Assembly: GCA_029821875.1 (NCBI GenBank) | Contig: JALGXW010000008.1 | Span: 44,713-108,712, forward strand | DNA length: 64,000 bases | Direction: 5' to 3' | From: Candidatus Hebobacterum abditum | Lineage (GTDB): Bacteria; Armatimonadota; Hebobacteria; Hebobacterales; Hebobacteraceae | Shown: positions 16,345 through 24,739 of the stretch, one piece after another | How the letters are laid out: each line of letters begins with the position of its first letter | Position numbering within the stretch: position 1 is the first letter of the stretch | Made by a program: the position numbers and the translations under genes | The notes under the pieces: model-generated | What the model was told of the DNA's origin: nothing | Database searches by the model: none | The model's input: the letters and a program-made list of their open reading frames with translations, nothing else

Positions 16345-17016
16345 TCAGAACGTCTCTCCCATCTCGAAGAAGTCCACGTTGGTGAACTGCTGCTCGATGA
16401 TGAAGTCGCGGACGCGATCTGTGCAGAACATGCCTCCAGGTCCTTCGATCCTGAAGATATCGGCCCCGTCGAGGTCCGCTTCCGCCACGTAGATTCCCTT
16501 GCCCGGGTCCCTGGGAAGCCTCTTCTCGCATCGATTCGGGAAGACCCCAGAGGACTCAATCCTCTCGCAGCCTTCCACCTGGTAGCGCAGCTCGCCCGTC
16601 TTCTCATGTGTCGTGACATTGGTGAGAGTAGAGCGATCCAGGTCCGGCCTGACCTTGTGAGTCACCCATATCTCACAGAGTGGGGGCCCCTCATACGGCA
16701 GCCACACCCGGCGCTTCCCCCGCCGCGTGATCTGCCGCTTGCGCTTCAGCTTCGGGTCCTGGACCATCTCCACTGGCCCGAGCTCGAAGCCCTTGAACCG
16801 CGCCAGGAGCATCTCCCCCACCGTCTCGGTCACCATCCAGTCCTCACTGTACACCACCGGGGTGAAGTCGCCGATCACATCCGAGTCCGGCTCCCACTCG
16901 ATGATGAGCGGCTGGGCCCTGCGCTTCCGCCCATCCTGATTTCGCGACCAGGCTCCCTGCTCTTGCGCGCCGGCAAAGGGAGAGTCCCAAACGTAGTCTA
17001 GGCACCAGATTCTCAT
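16345..17016 (-). CDS. Imm11/Imm43-like protein, tandem paralogue 1
   Basis: Encodes 223 residues; the ATG at 17016 is preceded by GAAGGGGG. The protein contains PLIIEWEPDSDVIGDFT near the start, GEMLLARFKGFELGPVEM in the middle and a conserved end, RDFIIEQQFTNVDFFEMGE. The layout (an N-terminal D-x-x-x-DF segment and a C-terminal FTNVxF element) resembles Imm11-type proteins related to M. xanthus MXAN_0049, proposed to protect against polymorphic toxins. The family assignment is by eye and uncertain. A paralogue lies 13 bases upstream with very similar C-terminal DNA. It converges on the SUKH gene with 20 bases between the stops. Confidence 0.7.
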   Translation of the reverse strand: MRIWCLDYVWDSPFAGAQEQGAWSRNQDGRKRRAQPLIIEWEPDSDVIGDFTPVVYSEDWMVTETVGEMLLARFKGFELGPVEMVQDPKLKRKRQITRRGKRRVWLPYEGPPLCEIWVTHKVRPDLDRSTLTNVTTHEKTGELRYQVEGCERIESSGVFPNRCEKRLPRDPGKGIYVAEADLDGADIFRIEGPGGMFCTDRVRDFIIEQQFTNVDFFEMGETF

Positions 17017-17029
17017 CGTCACCCCCTTC

Positions 17030-17704
17030 TCAGAACGTCTCTCCCATCTCGAAGAAGTCCACGTTGGTGAACTGCTGCTCGACGATGAAGTCGCGCACGG
17101 GATCTGTGCAGAAGATCCATACTCCTCCGCGATGGAATATGTCGGCCCTGGCTAGGGCCGCTTCCGCCACGTAGATGCCCTTCCCCGGCACCCTAGGGAT
17201 CCGCGTCGTGACGACCTGGTACGTACGTGGGTCAACATCTACATGCACCGACTCCGCCCCCTCTATGTCATACACAGGGGCACCGGTCTCTGGGTCGGTC
17301 TCGGTGACCTTCAATGTCGAGCGCTCCATGTCAGCTTCTACCTCAGTAGTCACCCATATCTCATAGAGTGGCGGCCCCTCGTAGGGCAACCACACCCGAG
17401 TCTTCCCCCGCCGCGTGATCTGCCGCGTCCGCTTCAGCTTCGGGTCCTGGATCATCTCCACCGGCCCAAGCTCGAAGCCATTGAATCGCTCCAGGAGCAT
17501 CTCCCCGACCTTCTCGGTCACGACCCAGTCGCTGTCGAAACCGGTGCAGGTGAAGTCCCCGACCACGTCCGAGTCTGGCAGCCACTCGATGATGAGTGGT
17601 TGAACCCTGTGCTGCGGCCCATCCTCCTCTGGAGACCACGCCCCCCTAAGACCGGCGCGGGCAAACGAGTAGTCATCGGGTTCGGCGAAGCGCCAGATCC
17701 TCAT
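17030..17704 (-). CDS. Imm11/Imm43-like protein, tandem paralogue 2
   Basis: Encodes 224 residues from the ATG at 17704 (GGGAGG about ten bases upstream; a TTG at 17725 is unlikely). It has the same architecture as the neighbour: PLIIEWLPDSDVVGDFT, GEMLLERFNGFELGPVEM, QITRRGKTRVWLPYEGPP and a nearly identical end RDFIVEQQFTNVDFFEMGE. Identity is high at the two ends and low in the central part (about residues 125-175), where the two copies have diverged in sequence and length. This pattern, conserved frame with a variable centre, is common in duplicated immunity genes that track different toxins. The pair is probably co-transcribed. Confidence 0.7.
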   Translation of the reverse strand: MRIWRFAEPDDYSFARAGLRGAWSPEEDGPQHRVQPLIIEWLPDSDVVGDFTCTGFDSDWVVTEKVGEMLLERFNGFELGPVEMIQDPKLKRTRQITRRGKTRVWLPYEGPPLYEIWVTTEVEADMERSTLKVTETDPETGAPVYDIEGAESVHVDVDPRTYQVVTTRIPRVPGKGIYVAEAALARADIFHRGGVWIFCTDPVRDFIVEQQFTNVDFFEMGETF

Positions 17705-17783
17705 GGCTGATCGGCCTCCCTGCAAGGCCGCCCTCTGGCCATTTAGTTAACTCCGGATGGCGCGGCCTGTCAACATGGTGGAA

Positions 17784-17908
17784 GGGCAGGAGGCAAGTGG
17801 CTAGGCCGCTTGAGGCGGCCGCTGGCTAGGCCTCTCCAGGAGGCCGCCATCCCGGCCCCTTTGGGCCTAGGGACATCCCGGCCCAGAAGGGCCTAGGGAC
17901 TCCTGCCC
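17784..17908. repeat. Nested palindromic intergenic element
   Basis: GGGCAGGAG (17784-17792) and CTCCTGCCC (17900-17908) bound a 107-base interior that holds GGCCGC-TTGAG-GCGGCC (17804-17820) and two copies of a CCCGGCCC..GGGCCTAGGGAC motif. The outer arms are the same nine bases as the hairpins at 14273 and 14673, so this is a longer member of the same family. Confidence 0.75.
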
Positions 17909-17937
17909 AACGGGTCGTTTCGCCGTTCTGATCGTCG

Positions 17938-19896
17938 CTACCCCGCCTGCCCTGGCACTTCGGTGAGGAGGCGGATGGCGTTGGAGAGCAGGAGCGCGGT
18001 GGTGCCGCCGAGGAAGAGGCCGAAGAAGCTCGGGCGCATCCGCTGATAGAGGCGGAGGCCGCCGAGCCGGAAGATCAGGGTGACGACCAGCCAGCCGACG
18101 ATGGCGTTCGCCCAGATGTACCGGTTGAGGCCGGTCCCCGGCTGGAAGAGGAAGCCCACGGGGCTGAGCCGCCACCAGGTAACATGTGTCTGCAGCAGCG
18201 CGAGGGCGCTGACCACGACACCCCCGGCCACCATGGCGAAGACGCCGATCGCGTTCGGGCCGCGCGGGTTCTCCAGCCCCTCCACCATGTCGCCCCATTC
18301 CCAGCGCGGGACCATGTCCGCCGCCCAGCTCGACAGCGTCCCGACCCCGCGGTGGTAGTCGGTGTAGACGCGGCTGACCGAGCCGACGACCAGCATCACG
18401 AGCACGGCCAGTATCAGCGCGATGATGACGCTCGTGCCGCGGAGCCTGCTCGAATGGAAGATCTTCATGTCGTTGGCCGCGTAGTGCATGAACGAGACCT
18501 TGAATTCGGTCATGAAGATGGCGTCCATCTGGTTGAGCAGGACGAAGCTGCCCGGCCGCGCGCCGGCGGTGCCGATGCCGTAGTCGAGCAGGTAGCGAAT
18601 CTGCGGGCCGCACTCGACGTGATTGGTGCCGGCGGCGGCGATGACGCGGGTGAGCGAGAGCGCGGTCATATAGAAGAAGAAGAGCAGAATGAGCAGGCGG
18701 TCCAACTGCGCCCCGGCCGCGTTCGCGATGAGGCAGAGGCCGGCGGTGCTCAGCACCAGGCCGAGCAGCGCGTAGCGCGGCTGCAGCAGCTCGAGGGGAT
18801 CGGCCTCCAGGTAGGCCGGGTCTCGCCACGACTTCACCGCCGCGATGATGGCCCGGCGCGACTGCCACAGCAGGAACACCCCGAAGCCGACGAGGGCCCC
18901 CGCCGTCTGGAAATCCATGAACGCATAGGGATCGAAGCCATAGCGGGCGCCACCCTGTCCGGTCAGGCCGAGCTGCGCGAAGCCGACCATCACCGCGAAG
19001 TGGACGAGGTTGAACAGCCAGAAGCTGAGCGACACTTCGACCGGCACCAGGCACATGACGCCGACGGCGGCGATGGTGACGTTGAACTGCATCCGGCTGA
19101 GCGGCCCCCAGGGGATCGCGTCGGGATTGACGGCCGCGGCCGGCGACCAGCGCAGATTGTGATAGGGCACGGCCGGGAAGTAGGTGTGCAGAAGTCCGAT
19201 CATGCCGTAGAGGAAGGCGGCGGCGAAGCCGACCCAGAAGACCCGCGACCCGAGCAGCGCCGTGCCGGGCACCCCGCGCTGGCCCACCGTCTCCAGGGGT
19301 ATCTGCGCCAGCGGGAACACCAGCCTCTGGCCCTCGATCCAGTCCCTGCGCACGAGCGACATCAGAGAGAACGACCCGACGTAGATGCAGAAGGCGATCG
19401 CGCCCCAGGTCACCAGGGGCTGCCGCCAGGCCGCCCAGGGCACGGGGGTGTTCTCCGGTATCCGCTCCCACAGCCACCTGATCGCCATCGGGTCGTTGAG
19501 CTGCAGCCACACCGGGATGTGGGGCTGGATCATGATATCCCAGCGATTCTCCGGGGTGGCGAGGTAGTGGCTGGCGGTCACCATGATGTTGACCCAGACC
19601 GCGTAGCCCACACCGGCGATGGCCGCGGTCGCAGCCACCATGGCGTAGATGGTGAGGATCTCCTTGCGGGTGAGGCCGGCGCGCCGCCGGCGAAGAAGCA
19701 GCAGACCGTTGATGGGGCCGAGCACGACGATGAGGGCCAGCACGGAGGCCGCATTCACCGGGCCGAGGCCGAGGTCGGCGCCGTGCTTGATATCGGTGAG
19801 GTAGGGGATGAGGAAGCCGAAGCCGGCGACGAAGACGAGGCCGATCACGACCGCTCGGACGGTAACTCCGGAAGGCTGGCTGTCCTGCGACGTCAC
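17938..19896 (-). CDS. Large polytopic membrane protein (DUF6785/DUF6784-like)
   Basis: Encodes 652 residues with about 14 hydrophobic segments spread along the whole length, from residues about 12-32 to the C-terminus. The conserved-looking polar loops WDIMIQPHIPVWLQLNDPMA, FYMTALSLTRVIAAAGTNHV and NQMDAIFMTEFKVSFMHYAA fit DUF6785/DUF6784 proteins, known mainly from Armatimonadota, Planctomycetota and Verrucomicrobiota and possibly transporters related to the oligopeptide transporter (OPT) family. The start is a GTG with only a weak binding site, so the N-terminus is not certain. The gene stands alone between repeat-rich DNA and an intergenic hairpin. Confidence 0.7.
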   Translation of the reverse strand: MTSQDSQPSGVTVRAVVIGLVFVAGFGFLIPYLTDIKHGADLGLGPVNAASVLALIVVLGPINGLLLLRRRRAGLTRKEILTIYAMVAATAAIAGVGYAVWVNIMVTASHYLATPENRWDIMIQPHIPVWLQLNDPMAIRWLWERIPENTPVPWAAWRQPLVTWGAIAFCIYVGSFSLMSLVRRDWIEGQRLVFPLAQIPLETVGQRGVPGTALLGSRVFWVGFAAAFLYGMIGLLHTYFPAVPYHNLRWSPAAAVNPDAIPWGPLSRMQFNVTIAAVGVMCLVPVEVSLSFWLFNLVHFAVMVGFAQLGLTGQGGARYGFDPYAFMDFQTAGALVGFGVFLLWQSRRAIIAAVKSWRDPAYLEADPLELLQPRYALLGLVLSTAGLCLIANAAGAQLDRLLILLFFFYMTALSLTRVIAAAGTNHVECGPQIRYLLDYGIGTAGARPGSFVLLNQMDAIFMTEFKVSFMHYAANDMKIFHSSRLRGTSVIIALILAVLVMLVVGSVSRVYTDYHRGVGTLSSWAADMVPRWEWGDMVEGLENPRGPNAIGVFAMVAGGVVVSALALLQTHVTWWRLSPVGFLFQPGTGLNRYIWANAIVGWLVVTLIFRLGGLRLYQRMRPSFFGLFLGGTTALLLSNAIRLLTEVPGQAG

Positions 19897-20033
19897 CGCT
19901 GTTCGCCCCGTTCCTCTCGCCGCCTCCGCCGTCGCGCCGACGAAGCGGGCCGGGCGGCCGGCCGCGGAATCCGCCCACTCTCGCGCAGCAAAGGAGGACA
20001 GTCAAGGGCAGATCGCCGGCCCGACACGCGGCT

Positions 20034-20059
20034 GCGCCCGGCAGGCATCTGCCGGGCGC
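20034..20059. repeat. Perfect 11-bp-arm hairpin
   Basis: GCGCCCGGCAG (20034-20044) and CTGCCGGGCGC (20049-20059) flank GCAT. A second, shorter hairpin (CCGCC..GGCGG) follows. It sits between two reverse-strand genes and could be a terminator for the gene ending at 20097, though no T-run is present. Confidence 0.55.
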
Positions 20060-20096
20060 TTCGCCTGTCCGCCGAAGGGCGGTCTCTCTCGATGCC

Positions 20097-20420
20097 TCAG
20101 GGGCTGGCCCTCGTCCGCCCGAGGGCGAAGGCATCGGGCGGTGTGGGCTTGCCGGGCTCCCGATGGAAGAAGGTGAGGAAACGAGGGGGGAATGGCAGCC
20201 CGAACTGCTCGCTCACCGCGCGGAACATCTCCAGCTCGGACACATAGCCCAAGTCCACGAGGATGCGGCCGAGCTTCTCCTGGGAGCGCCTTTGCTGTGC
20301 CAACGCGTCGCGGAGCTGGCCTGAGGTGATGAGGCCGTTCTCCACCATCAGCTCGCCGAGGAGCTTCCTGAACTGGCTCTCTGCCTCCATCGCCGATCCC
20401 TTCTTGGGGGCTGCGGCCAT
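20097..20420 (-). CDS. MshEN-like (GspE N-terminal) domain protein, stand-alone
   Basis: Encodes about 107 residues; an ATG at 20420 has GAGG six bases upstream, and one at 20390 has AAGG eight bases upstream, so the start is ambiguous by ten residues. The core LGELMVENGLITSGQLRDAL, QRRSQEKLGRILVDLGYV and EMFRAVSEQFGLPF is the repeat pattern of the type II secretion/type IV pilus ATPase N-terminal domain (MshEN), which binds cyclic di-GMP in MshE. Here it stands alone with no ATPase domain. A short Pro-rich tail follows. A pseudopilin gene lies at the far right of the window, so a pilus system exists. Confidence 0.72.
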   Translation of the reverse strand: MAAAPKKGSAMEAESQFRKLLGELMVENGLITSGQLRDALAQQRRSQEKLGRILVDLGYVSELEMFRAVSEQFGLPFPPRFLTFFHREPGKPTPPDAFALGRTRASP

Positions 20421-20610
20421 GGAATGCCTCATGCCGTTCCGCGTGTCCAATATTGCTGCCCGTAAGAGCGCTTTCTTCCTCTTAAGCCTATGTGGAATCC
20501 TCCTCCGGGTGGGTGGCGCATGAGGTGATTCGCGAGACAGAGGAGGGTACGGGCGGCACGCGCAGGTGAGATCACATGTCTGCTCCCGCCGCTTGGCGGC
20601 GGAAGCGGCT

Positions 20611-20645
20611 CGAAACAAGAGCCCCGCCCGGAGGGGGCGGGGCTC
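20611..20645 (-). terminator. Rho-independent terminator of the secreted protein gene at 20671
   Basis: On the reverse strand an 11-bp stem GAGCCCCGCCC/GGGCGGGGCTC (20619-20645) with a five-base loop is followed by TTGTTT. It lies 26 bases after the stop codon of the gene. Confidence 0.75.
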
Positions 20646-20670
20646 TGATCGTCACCAGCTTCGGGCGAAC

Positions 20671-21903
20671 TCAAGGCACAACTGTGATCTCGTCGCTGGC
20701 CTCGAACGAGACGCCGCCGTAATCTGCAAGCAGTGTGCCGGTGAGGGTGGCAACGCCCTCCCCGGGCATCCACACGTCTGGGTTATCGACGAACTGGCAC
20801 ACAAGATCGTCCCATCCATCGGGGACGCCTTCCGGGCCGCTCACATCTTCGATGGAACACTGCGGCACGCCATTGCCCTTGACATTGACCGCCATACCGC
20901 CGAACTGAAGCGTGCCTCGTCCGACCCACGTCACATCGAAGTCAGCGCTGCCCAGAATCGCGACGGGGATGACCCCGTGGCCATTGATGTTGATCGCATT
21001 CGGGTAGCTGCCAGGCTTGATGTCAATGGCGACCGGCACGGGCAGCGATTCTGCCTTGGCCCAATTGTACGTGCTGTAAGGCTGCGAGAAGTTGTAGAAG
21101 GCCCATCGCCCCTGGCCGAAAAGACCGCTGAGGTCGATCTGCGGCTGACCATTCACATAGACCTTGAGCTTCGTGGGCGTGTACTCGAGCCGCACCTTGA
21201 TGAAGGCCTTCCACCAGCCAACGTTGCCGAGCGTGCTAGCCCGGGCCAGTTCCTCCACACCGTTGTTCAGATCCGAGGAGGTGTGGTCGAAGTTCACGTG
21301 ACCCCACAGCTCGTCCGCCGTGGGCATCCCGAAGACGTTGGATACGGCGAGTCCTATGTAGGCCGTGCTCCCGGGGGTGTCCGAGGGCGAGCCGAAGTTG
21401 AAGTACTGAGTGCCCCTCTTCCAGTCAATGAGAAGGTAGTCGGCGGACGGATTCGAGGTGTCGCCGGGCTGGAAGCCAACGGCGAAGCCAACGTAGTCGT
21501 CATCCCATGCGGCGGTCTGATACACGTATATATGCGCCTCGAGAGCAGTCCAGAGGGCGGGGAAGTCGCTGTAGTACAGCGTTGGCTCACCGTTGTAGTA
21601 CTGCCACATCCGTTGGCCCCCAAGGTACGCGTAGGGCCCAAGCCAGGCAGCCGCGGGGAACCCGGGCACCGGTGGATAGGACTCAGCGCTCCATAGATTG
21701 AGGTCGACGGGGGTAAGGCTGGCGATGGACGCCGCCGCGGACGCCTCCATGGTGGCCGGTTCGGCGAGCAGGGCCGCTTCGTCCGGCTCGCTGGGCCAGG
21801 GGAGACCCTCGGCGTCGACCACCTCCTGAGCGTACGCGGCCGCGCCGATTGCGACTTGGCAAACGAATGCAAACAACACGACGCAAACGAGACTACGTTT
21901 CAC
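20671..21903 (-). CDS. Secreted protein with lectin-like region and a C-terminal IDIKPGS domain
   Basis: Encodes 410 residues. I chose the GTG at 21903 because AAAGGAG lies eight bases upstream and it opens an ideal signal peptide (MKRSLVCVVLFAFVCQVAIG, cleaved near AYA). An in-frame ATG at 21921 is actually the beginning of that Shine-Dalgarno. The middle (residues about 70-290) is aromatic- and Gly-rich and looks like a concanavalin-type beta sandwich. The last 120 residues contain VAIDIKPGSYPNAININGHG, VIPVAILGSADFDVT and a DG-rich loop, the repeat found at the end of many exported proteins of uncultured bacteria and archaea. Its leader is about 470 bases long. Confidence 0.75.
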   Translation of the reverse strand: MKRSLVCVVLFAFVCQVAIGAAAYAQEVVDAEGLPWPSEPDEAALLAEPATMEASAAASIASLTPVDLNLWSAESYPPVPGFPAAAWLGPYAYLGGQRMWQYYNGEPTLYYSDFPALWTALEAHIYVYQTAAWDDDYVGFAVGFQPGDTSNPSADYLLIDWKRGTQYFNFGSPSDTPGSTAYIGLAVSNVFGMPTADELWGHVNFDHTSSDLNNGVEELARASTLGNVGWWKAFIKVRLEYTPTKLKVYVNGQPQIDLSGLFGQGRWAFYNFSQPYSTYNWAKAESLPVPVAIDIKPGSYPNAININGHGVIPVAILGSADFDVTWVGRGTLQFGGMAVNVKGNGVPQCSIEDVSGPEGVPDGWDDLVCQFVDNPDVWMPGEGVATLTGTLLADYGGVSFEASDEITVVP

Positions 21904-22382
21904 CCAAACAGCTCCTTTCATGTCGCCGTTTCCTCGCAACAGAACGCCCTTGACCTAGAGACGGCCCGCATTGGTCGGCGGCGCTCGGGCCGATCGGATG
22001 CCATGAGTACGTCGGCAGCCCCGGGCTACAGATGCCCGATGGCTGGTCCTGCTTGCCCCGTCCAAGCCCCGGACAGTGGCAGTCCCCGACTCGTTCGCGG
22101 GGCCACGCGCAGCCAGTCTTCTTGCCCGGGCCGGGGAATCAGCGGAACCGATCCCTGCTCCGGTGATCATCGGGAGCCGGCGCACAGCGCGGAGCAAGCT
22201 ACCCCTCATGCCGCCCTCCCCACGGCCAGCGAGCCAACTGGTCGTGGCACTGCGAGTGTGGGTGGCCCAGCTACCAGCTCAGCGTCGGGCTATGGTGAGG
22301 AAGCCAATTGCGTGGACGCAGCTGCGAGTCGTAGGTCATGCTCTGCTGCAGGAAGCCATCCGATCTCGCCCAGATCATACAT
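21904..22382 (-). other. Long structured 5' leader (about 470 bases)
   Basis: The gap between the secreted-protein start and its promoter has no convincing gene. On the reverse strand it contains several GC-rich inverted segments. I compared it by eye with cobalamin, c-di-GMP and SAM riboswitch cores and found no match I would defend. A regulatory RNA is possible. Confidence 0.4.
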
Positions 22383-22411
22383 ATGCTAGCACCAGGCAGC
22401 CGCCAGGTCAA
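22383..22411 (-). promoter_or_regulatory. Promoter for the secreted protein gene
   Basis: TTGACC (22406-22411) and TAGCAT (22383-22388) on the reverse strand are 17 bases apart. The predicted start is about 470 bases before the coding region. Confidence 0.55.
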
Positions 22412-22447
22412 GCTGTCGAAGCCCCTCGCTCGCGATGTTAGCGCCGA

Positions 22448-22921
22448 TCACGTCCCTCGGAAGATGACGATACGGGCTTGCAGGTCGTAGTCGAGGGAGC
22501 GCAGCTCCTCCTCCATGATCGCTCTCGCCTTCTCAGCGTTCATCCCGCCGGAGCCGGCCCCGATGAGGGGGAAGGCTATCGAGGTGAACCCTTTCTCATG
22601 CGCGAGCGACATCGCGTTCCGCACCGAGTCGCGGATCGAGCGCTCGGAGGCCCGCCAGAGCAGGTTGATCCCGGCCACGTGGATGATCGCTTTGAAGGGC
22701 AAGCGCCCGGCCGAGGTCATCACCGCGCTGCCCAATGGCATCGCCCCGGCCCGCCGCAGCTCGCGGAAGGGCCCGGTGCCACCTCGTCTCTTGATCGCGC
22801 CCGACACGCCCTGGGGCAGAAGCAGCCACCAGGGGATGATGTTGCGGTTCCATGGATTGACGATGACATCCACGCTTTGGTCGAGGAGATCACCCTCGAC
22901 AACCTGCACTTCCACGCTCAT
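22448..22921 (-). CDS. Macro-domain protein (ADP-ribose binding/hydrolysing)
   Basis: Encodes 157 residues from the ATG at 22921. The macro-domain landmarks are present: EVQVVEGDLLDQSVDVIVNP (strand, then GDLL and NP), followed by NR; GAMPLGSAVMTSAG; and FTSIAFPLIGAGSGGMNAEK, the phosphate-binding loop. Usually the loop after VNP reads AN; here it is WNRNIIPWWLLLPQGVSGAI. Macro domains bind ADP-ribose and many remove it from proteins, nucleic acids or small molecules. It is divergent from the ABC transporter genes, with 137 bases between the starts. A putative ADP-ribosyltransferase-like gene lies elsewhere in the window (42065-43138), but no link is shown. Confidence 0.85.
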   Translation of the reverse strand: MSVEVQVVEGDLLDQSVDVIVNPWNRNIIPWWLLLPQGVSGAIKRRGGTGPFRELRRAGAMPLGSAVMTSAGRLPFKAIIHVAGINLLWRASERSIRDSVRNAMSLAHEKGFTSIAFPLIGAGSGGMNAEKARAIMEEELRSLDYDLQARIVIFRGT

Positions 22922-23058
22922 GTCTCCGATGGGTGGGTGGTGCCCAACTCTCGCGCCAGGGCGAGCGGCCGTCAAGCGCGACGCAAGCAGGAGGGAGGCT
23001 GCTGTGTTGCGAAGTCCAGTCGGGTCGGTGACATGCTGATGCCGAGCGATGAGTGCTG

Positions 23059-23991
23059 ATGCAGAATGACGCCGTGGTGACAGTGGCGGACCTGCGCAAG
23101 GTGTACGGCCCGGTCACGGCCGTGGATGAGATCTCCTTTGGCGTGCAGCGGGGAGAGATCTTCGGCCTGATCGGCCCGAATGGCGCGGGCAAGACCACCA
23201 CCATCGAGTGTATCGAGGGGCTTCGCCGCCCCGACGGCGGCCGCGTGGAGGTGCTCGGGCTCGACCCGCAGAGGGAGGGCGACTCCCTCCGGCCGCGCAT
23301 CGGGGGGCAGCTTCAGGAGTCGGCACTGCAGGATCGCCTCCGCGTGTGGGAGGCGCTCGACCTGTTCGCCAGTCTGTACGGGAAGTCGGTGGACTGGGAG
23401 CCGCTGCTCGACCACCTCGGACTGGCCGCCAGCCGCAACACGGCCTTCGCGAAGCTGTCGGGCGGGCAGAAGCAGCGGCTCTTCGTCGCGCTGGCCCTGG
23501 TGCACGACCCCGAGATCGTGCTCCTCGATGAGCTGACTACCGGGCTCGACCCCCAGGGCCGGCGGGGCGTGTGGGAGCTGATCGCCGACATCCGCAAGCA
23601 AGGCAAGACGATCGTGCTCACCACTCACTTCATGGAGGAGGCGGAGCGGCTCTGCGACCGCGTCGCCGTGCTCGACCGGGGGAAGATCGTGGCCCTCGGC
23701 TCCCCGGAGGCCCTCATTCGAGAGCTGGGTGAGGAGAGCCGGATCGTCTTCTCCATCGAGGCGGGCCTCGATCGCGAGTCGGTGGCGAACCTGCCGTCCG
23801 TGACCCGGGTCGAGATCATCGGCGAGCGCGCCATCGTGCACGGGCACAGCGAGAGGATGATGGTCGAAGTCGTGAACGCCCTCAGCGGGGCCGGCTTCCG
23901 CTTCCGCGACTTCCGCACGGAGCAGCCGAGTCTGGAGGACGTCTTCCTCCGTCTGACCGGCCGATCGATGCAAGAGGGCGAGGAGGCGTAG
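23059..23991 (+). CDS. ABC transporter ATP-binding protein (ABC-2 type exporter)
   Basis: Encodes 310 residues (ATG 23059; a GTG two codons earlier is possible). Walker A is GPNGAGKTTT at about residue 40, the Q-loop is GGQLQESALQ, the signature LSGGQKQR, Walker B IVLLDELTTGLDP, and the switch histidine is in VLTTHFMEEAE. The final 80 residues are the regulatory extension typical of multidrug-type exporters (CcmA/DrrA-like). Walker B reads DELTTGLDP instead of the more common DEPTTGLDP, a neutral change. It is followed four bases later by the permease gene, with which it forms a transporter; the substrate is unknown. Confidence 0.93.
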   Translation: MQNDAVVTVADLRKVYGPVTAVDEISFGVQRGEIFGLIGPNGAGKTTTIECIEGLRRPDGGRVEVLGLDPQREGDSLRPRIGGQLQESALQDRLRVWEALDLFASLYGKSVDWEPLLDHLGLAASRNTAFAKLSGGQKQRLFVALALVHDPEIVLLDELTTGLDPQGRRGVWELIADIRKQGKTIVLTTHFMEEAERLCDRVAVLDRGKIVALGSPEALIRELGEESRIVFSIEAGLDRESVANLPSVTRVEIIGERAIVHGHSERMMVEVVNALSGAGFRFRDFRTEQPSLEDVFLRLTGRSMQEGEEA

Positions 23992-23995
23992 CATC

Positions 23996-24739
23996 ATGCG
24001 CGGGCTCTGGAAGCTGATGTGGGTCGAGGCGAAGCTCTTCTCGCGGGAGCCGATGCTGGGCTTCTTCACCCTCGTCTTCCCGCTCATGATGCTGTTCTGC
24101 TTCGGCGGTATCTACGGCAACGAACCCAACGACTACTTCGGCGGGTTGGGCATGGTGGATGTCTCGGTGGCGGGCTGGACCGCCCTCGTCATCGCGACCA
24201 GCGCCTTCATGTCTCTCGCGGTTTCCGCGGCTGCCTATAGAGAGCAGGGGATTCTGCGCCGCCTCCGGCTAACTCCCCTCTCGCCGCTCGCCGTTCTCGC
24301 CGCCCAGGTAGCGGTGCTCTTCGTGATGACGGGCCTGGGCATGCTGCTGCTCATCATCGCCGCGAAGCTGGTGTATGGCCTGCGGTTCGACGGCTCGGCC
24401 CTCAGCGTTGCGGGCGCGTTCGCCCTCGGCGCTCTCAGCATGTTCTCTCTGGGGTTCGTTGTGGCGGGACTCGCGCCCACGGCCCGCGTCGCCCAGGTCG
24501 TCGGCATGGTGCTGTTCTTCCCCATGATCTTCCTGTCCGGCGCCACGATACCACTGCAGGCCATGCAGGGGGCCATACGCAACTACGTGAAGATCCTCCC
24601 CCTGACACACGTCGTCGGCCTGCTGCGCGGGGCCTGGCTTGGGGAGAGCTGGGGCCAGCACCTGACAGAGGTCGCGGTGCTAAGCGGCCTGCTGGTCGTC
24701 GGCGTGCTCATCTCGCTGAAGACCTTCCGCTGGGAGTGA
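23996..24739 (+). CDS. ABC-2 type transporter permease
   Basis: Encodes 247 residues with six hydrophobic segments: residues about 20-40, 58-80, 98-125, 135-160, 170-188 and 222-242. AYREQGILRRLRLTPLSPL, in the first cytosolic loop, is the coupling motif of ABC-2 permeases of the DrrB/YadH kind. It starts four bases after the ATPase gene and almost certainly pairs with it as a homodimeric export channel. No binding protein gene is adjacent, as expected for an exporter. Confidence 0.9.
   Translation: MRGLWKLMWVEAKLFSREPMLGFFTLVFPLMMLFCFGGIYGNEPNDYFGGLGMVDVSVAGWTALVIATSAFMSLAVSAAAYREQGILRRLRLTPLSPLAVLAAQVAVLFVMTGLGMLLLIIAAKLVYGLRFDGSALSVAGAFALGALSMFSLGFVVAGLAPTARVAQVVGMVLFFPMIFLSGATIPLQAMQGAIRNYVKILPLTHVVGLLRGAWLGESWGQHLTEVAVLSGLLVVGVLISLKTFRWE

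Noticed and set aside
17867..20134. A 755-codon frame overlapping the DUF6785-like membrane protein in another phase
   Set aside because: It lacks membrane segments and motifs and is Arg/Pro-rich, as expected of a shadow frame.
21904..22376. Cobalamin riboswitch in the long leader
   Set aside because: GACTGCCACTG and GGCAAG strings look superficially similar, but the required core and order of conserved boxes is not there.
21856..22389. A 177-codon frame in the long gap upstream of the secreted protein
   Set aside because: Ser/Ala/Pro-rich, no ribosome binding site, overlaps the start of a well-supported gene; treated as leader DNA.
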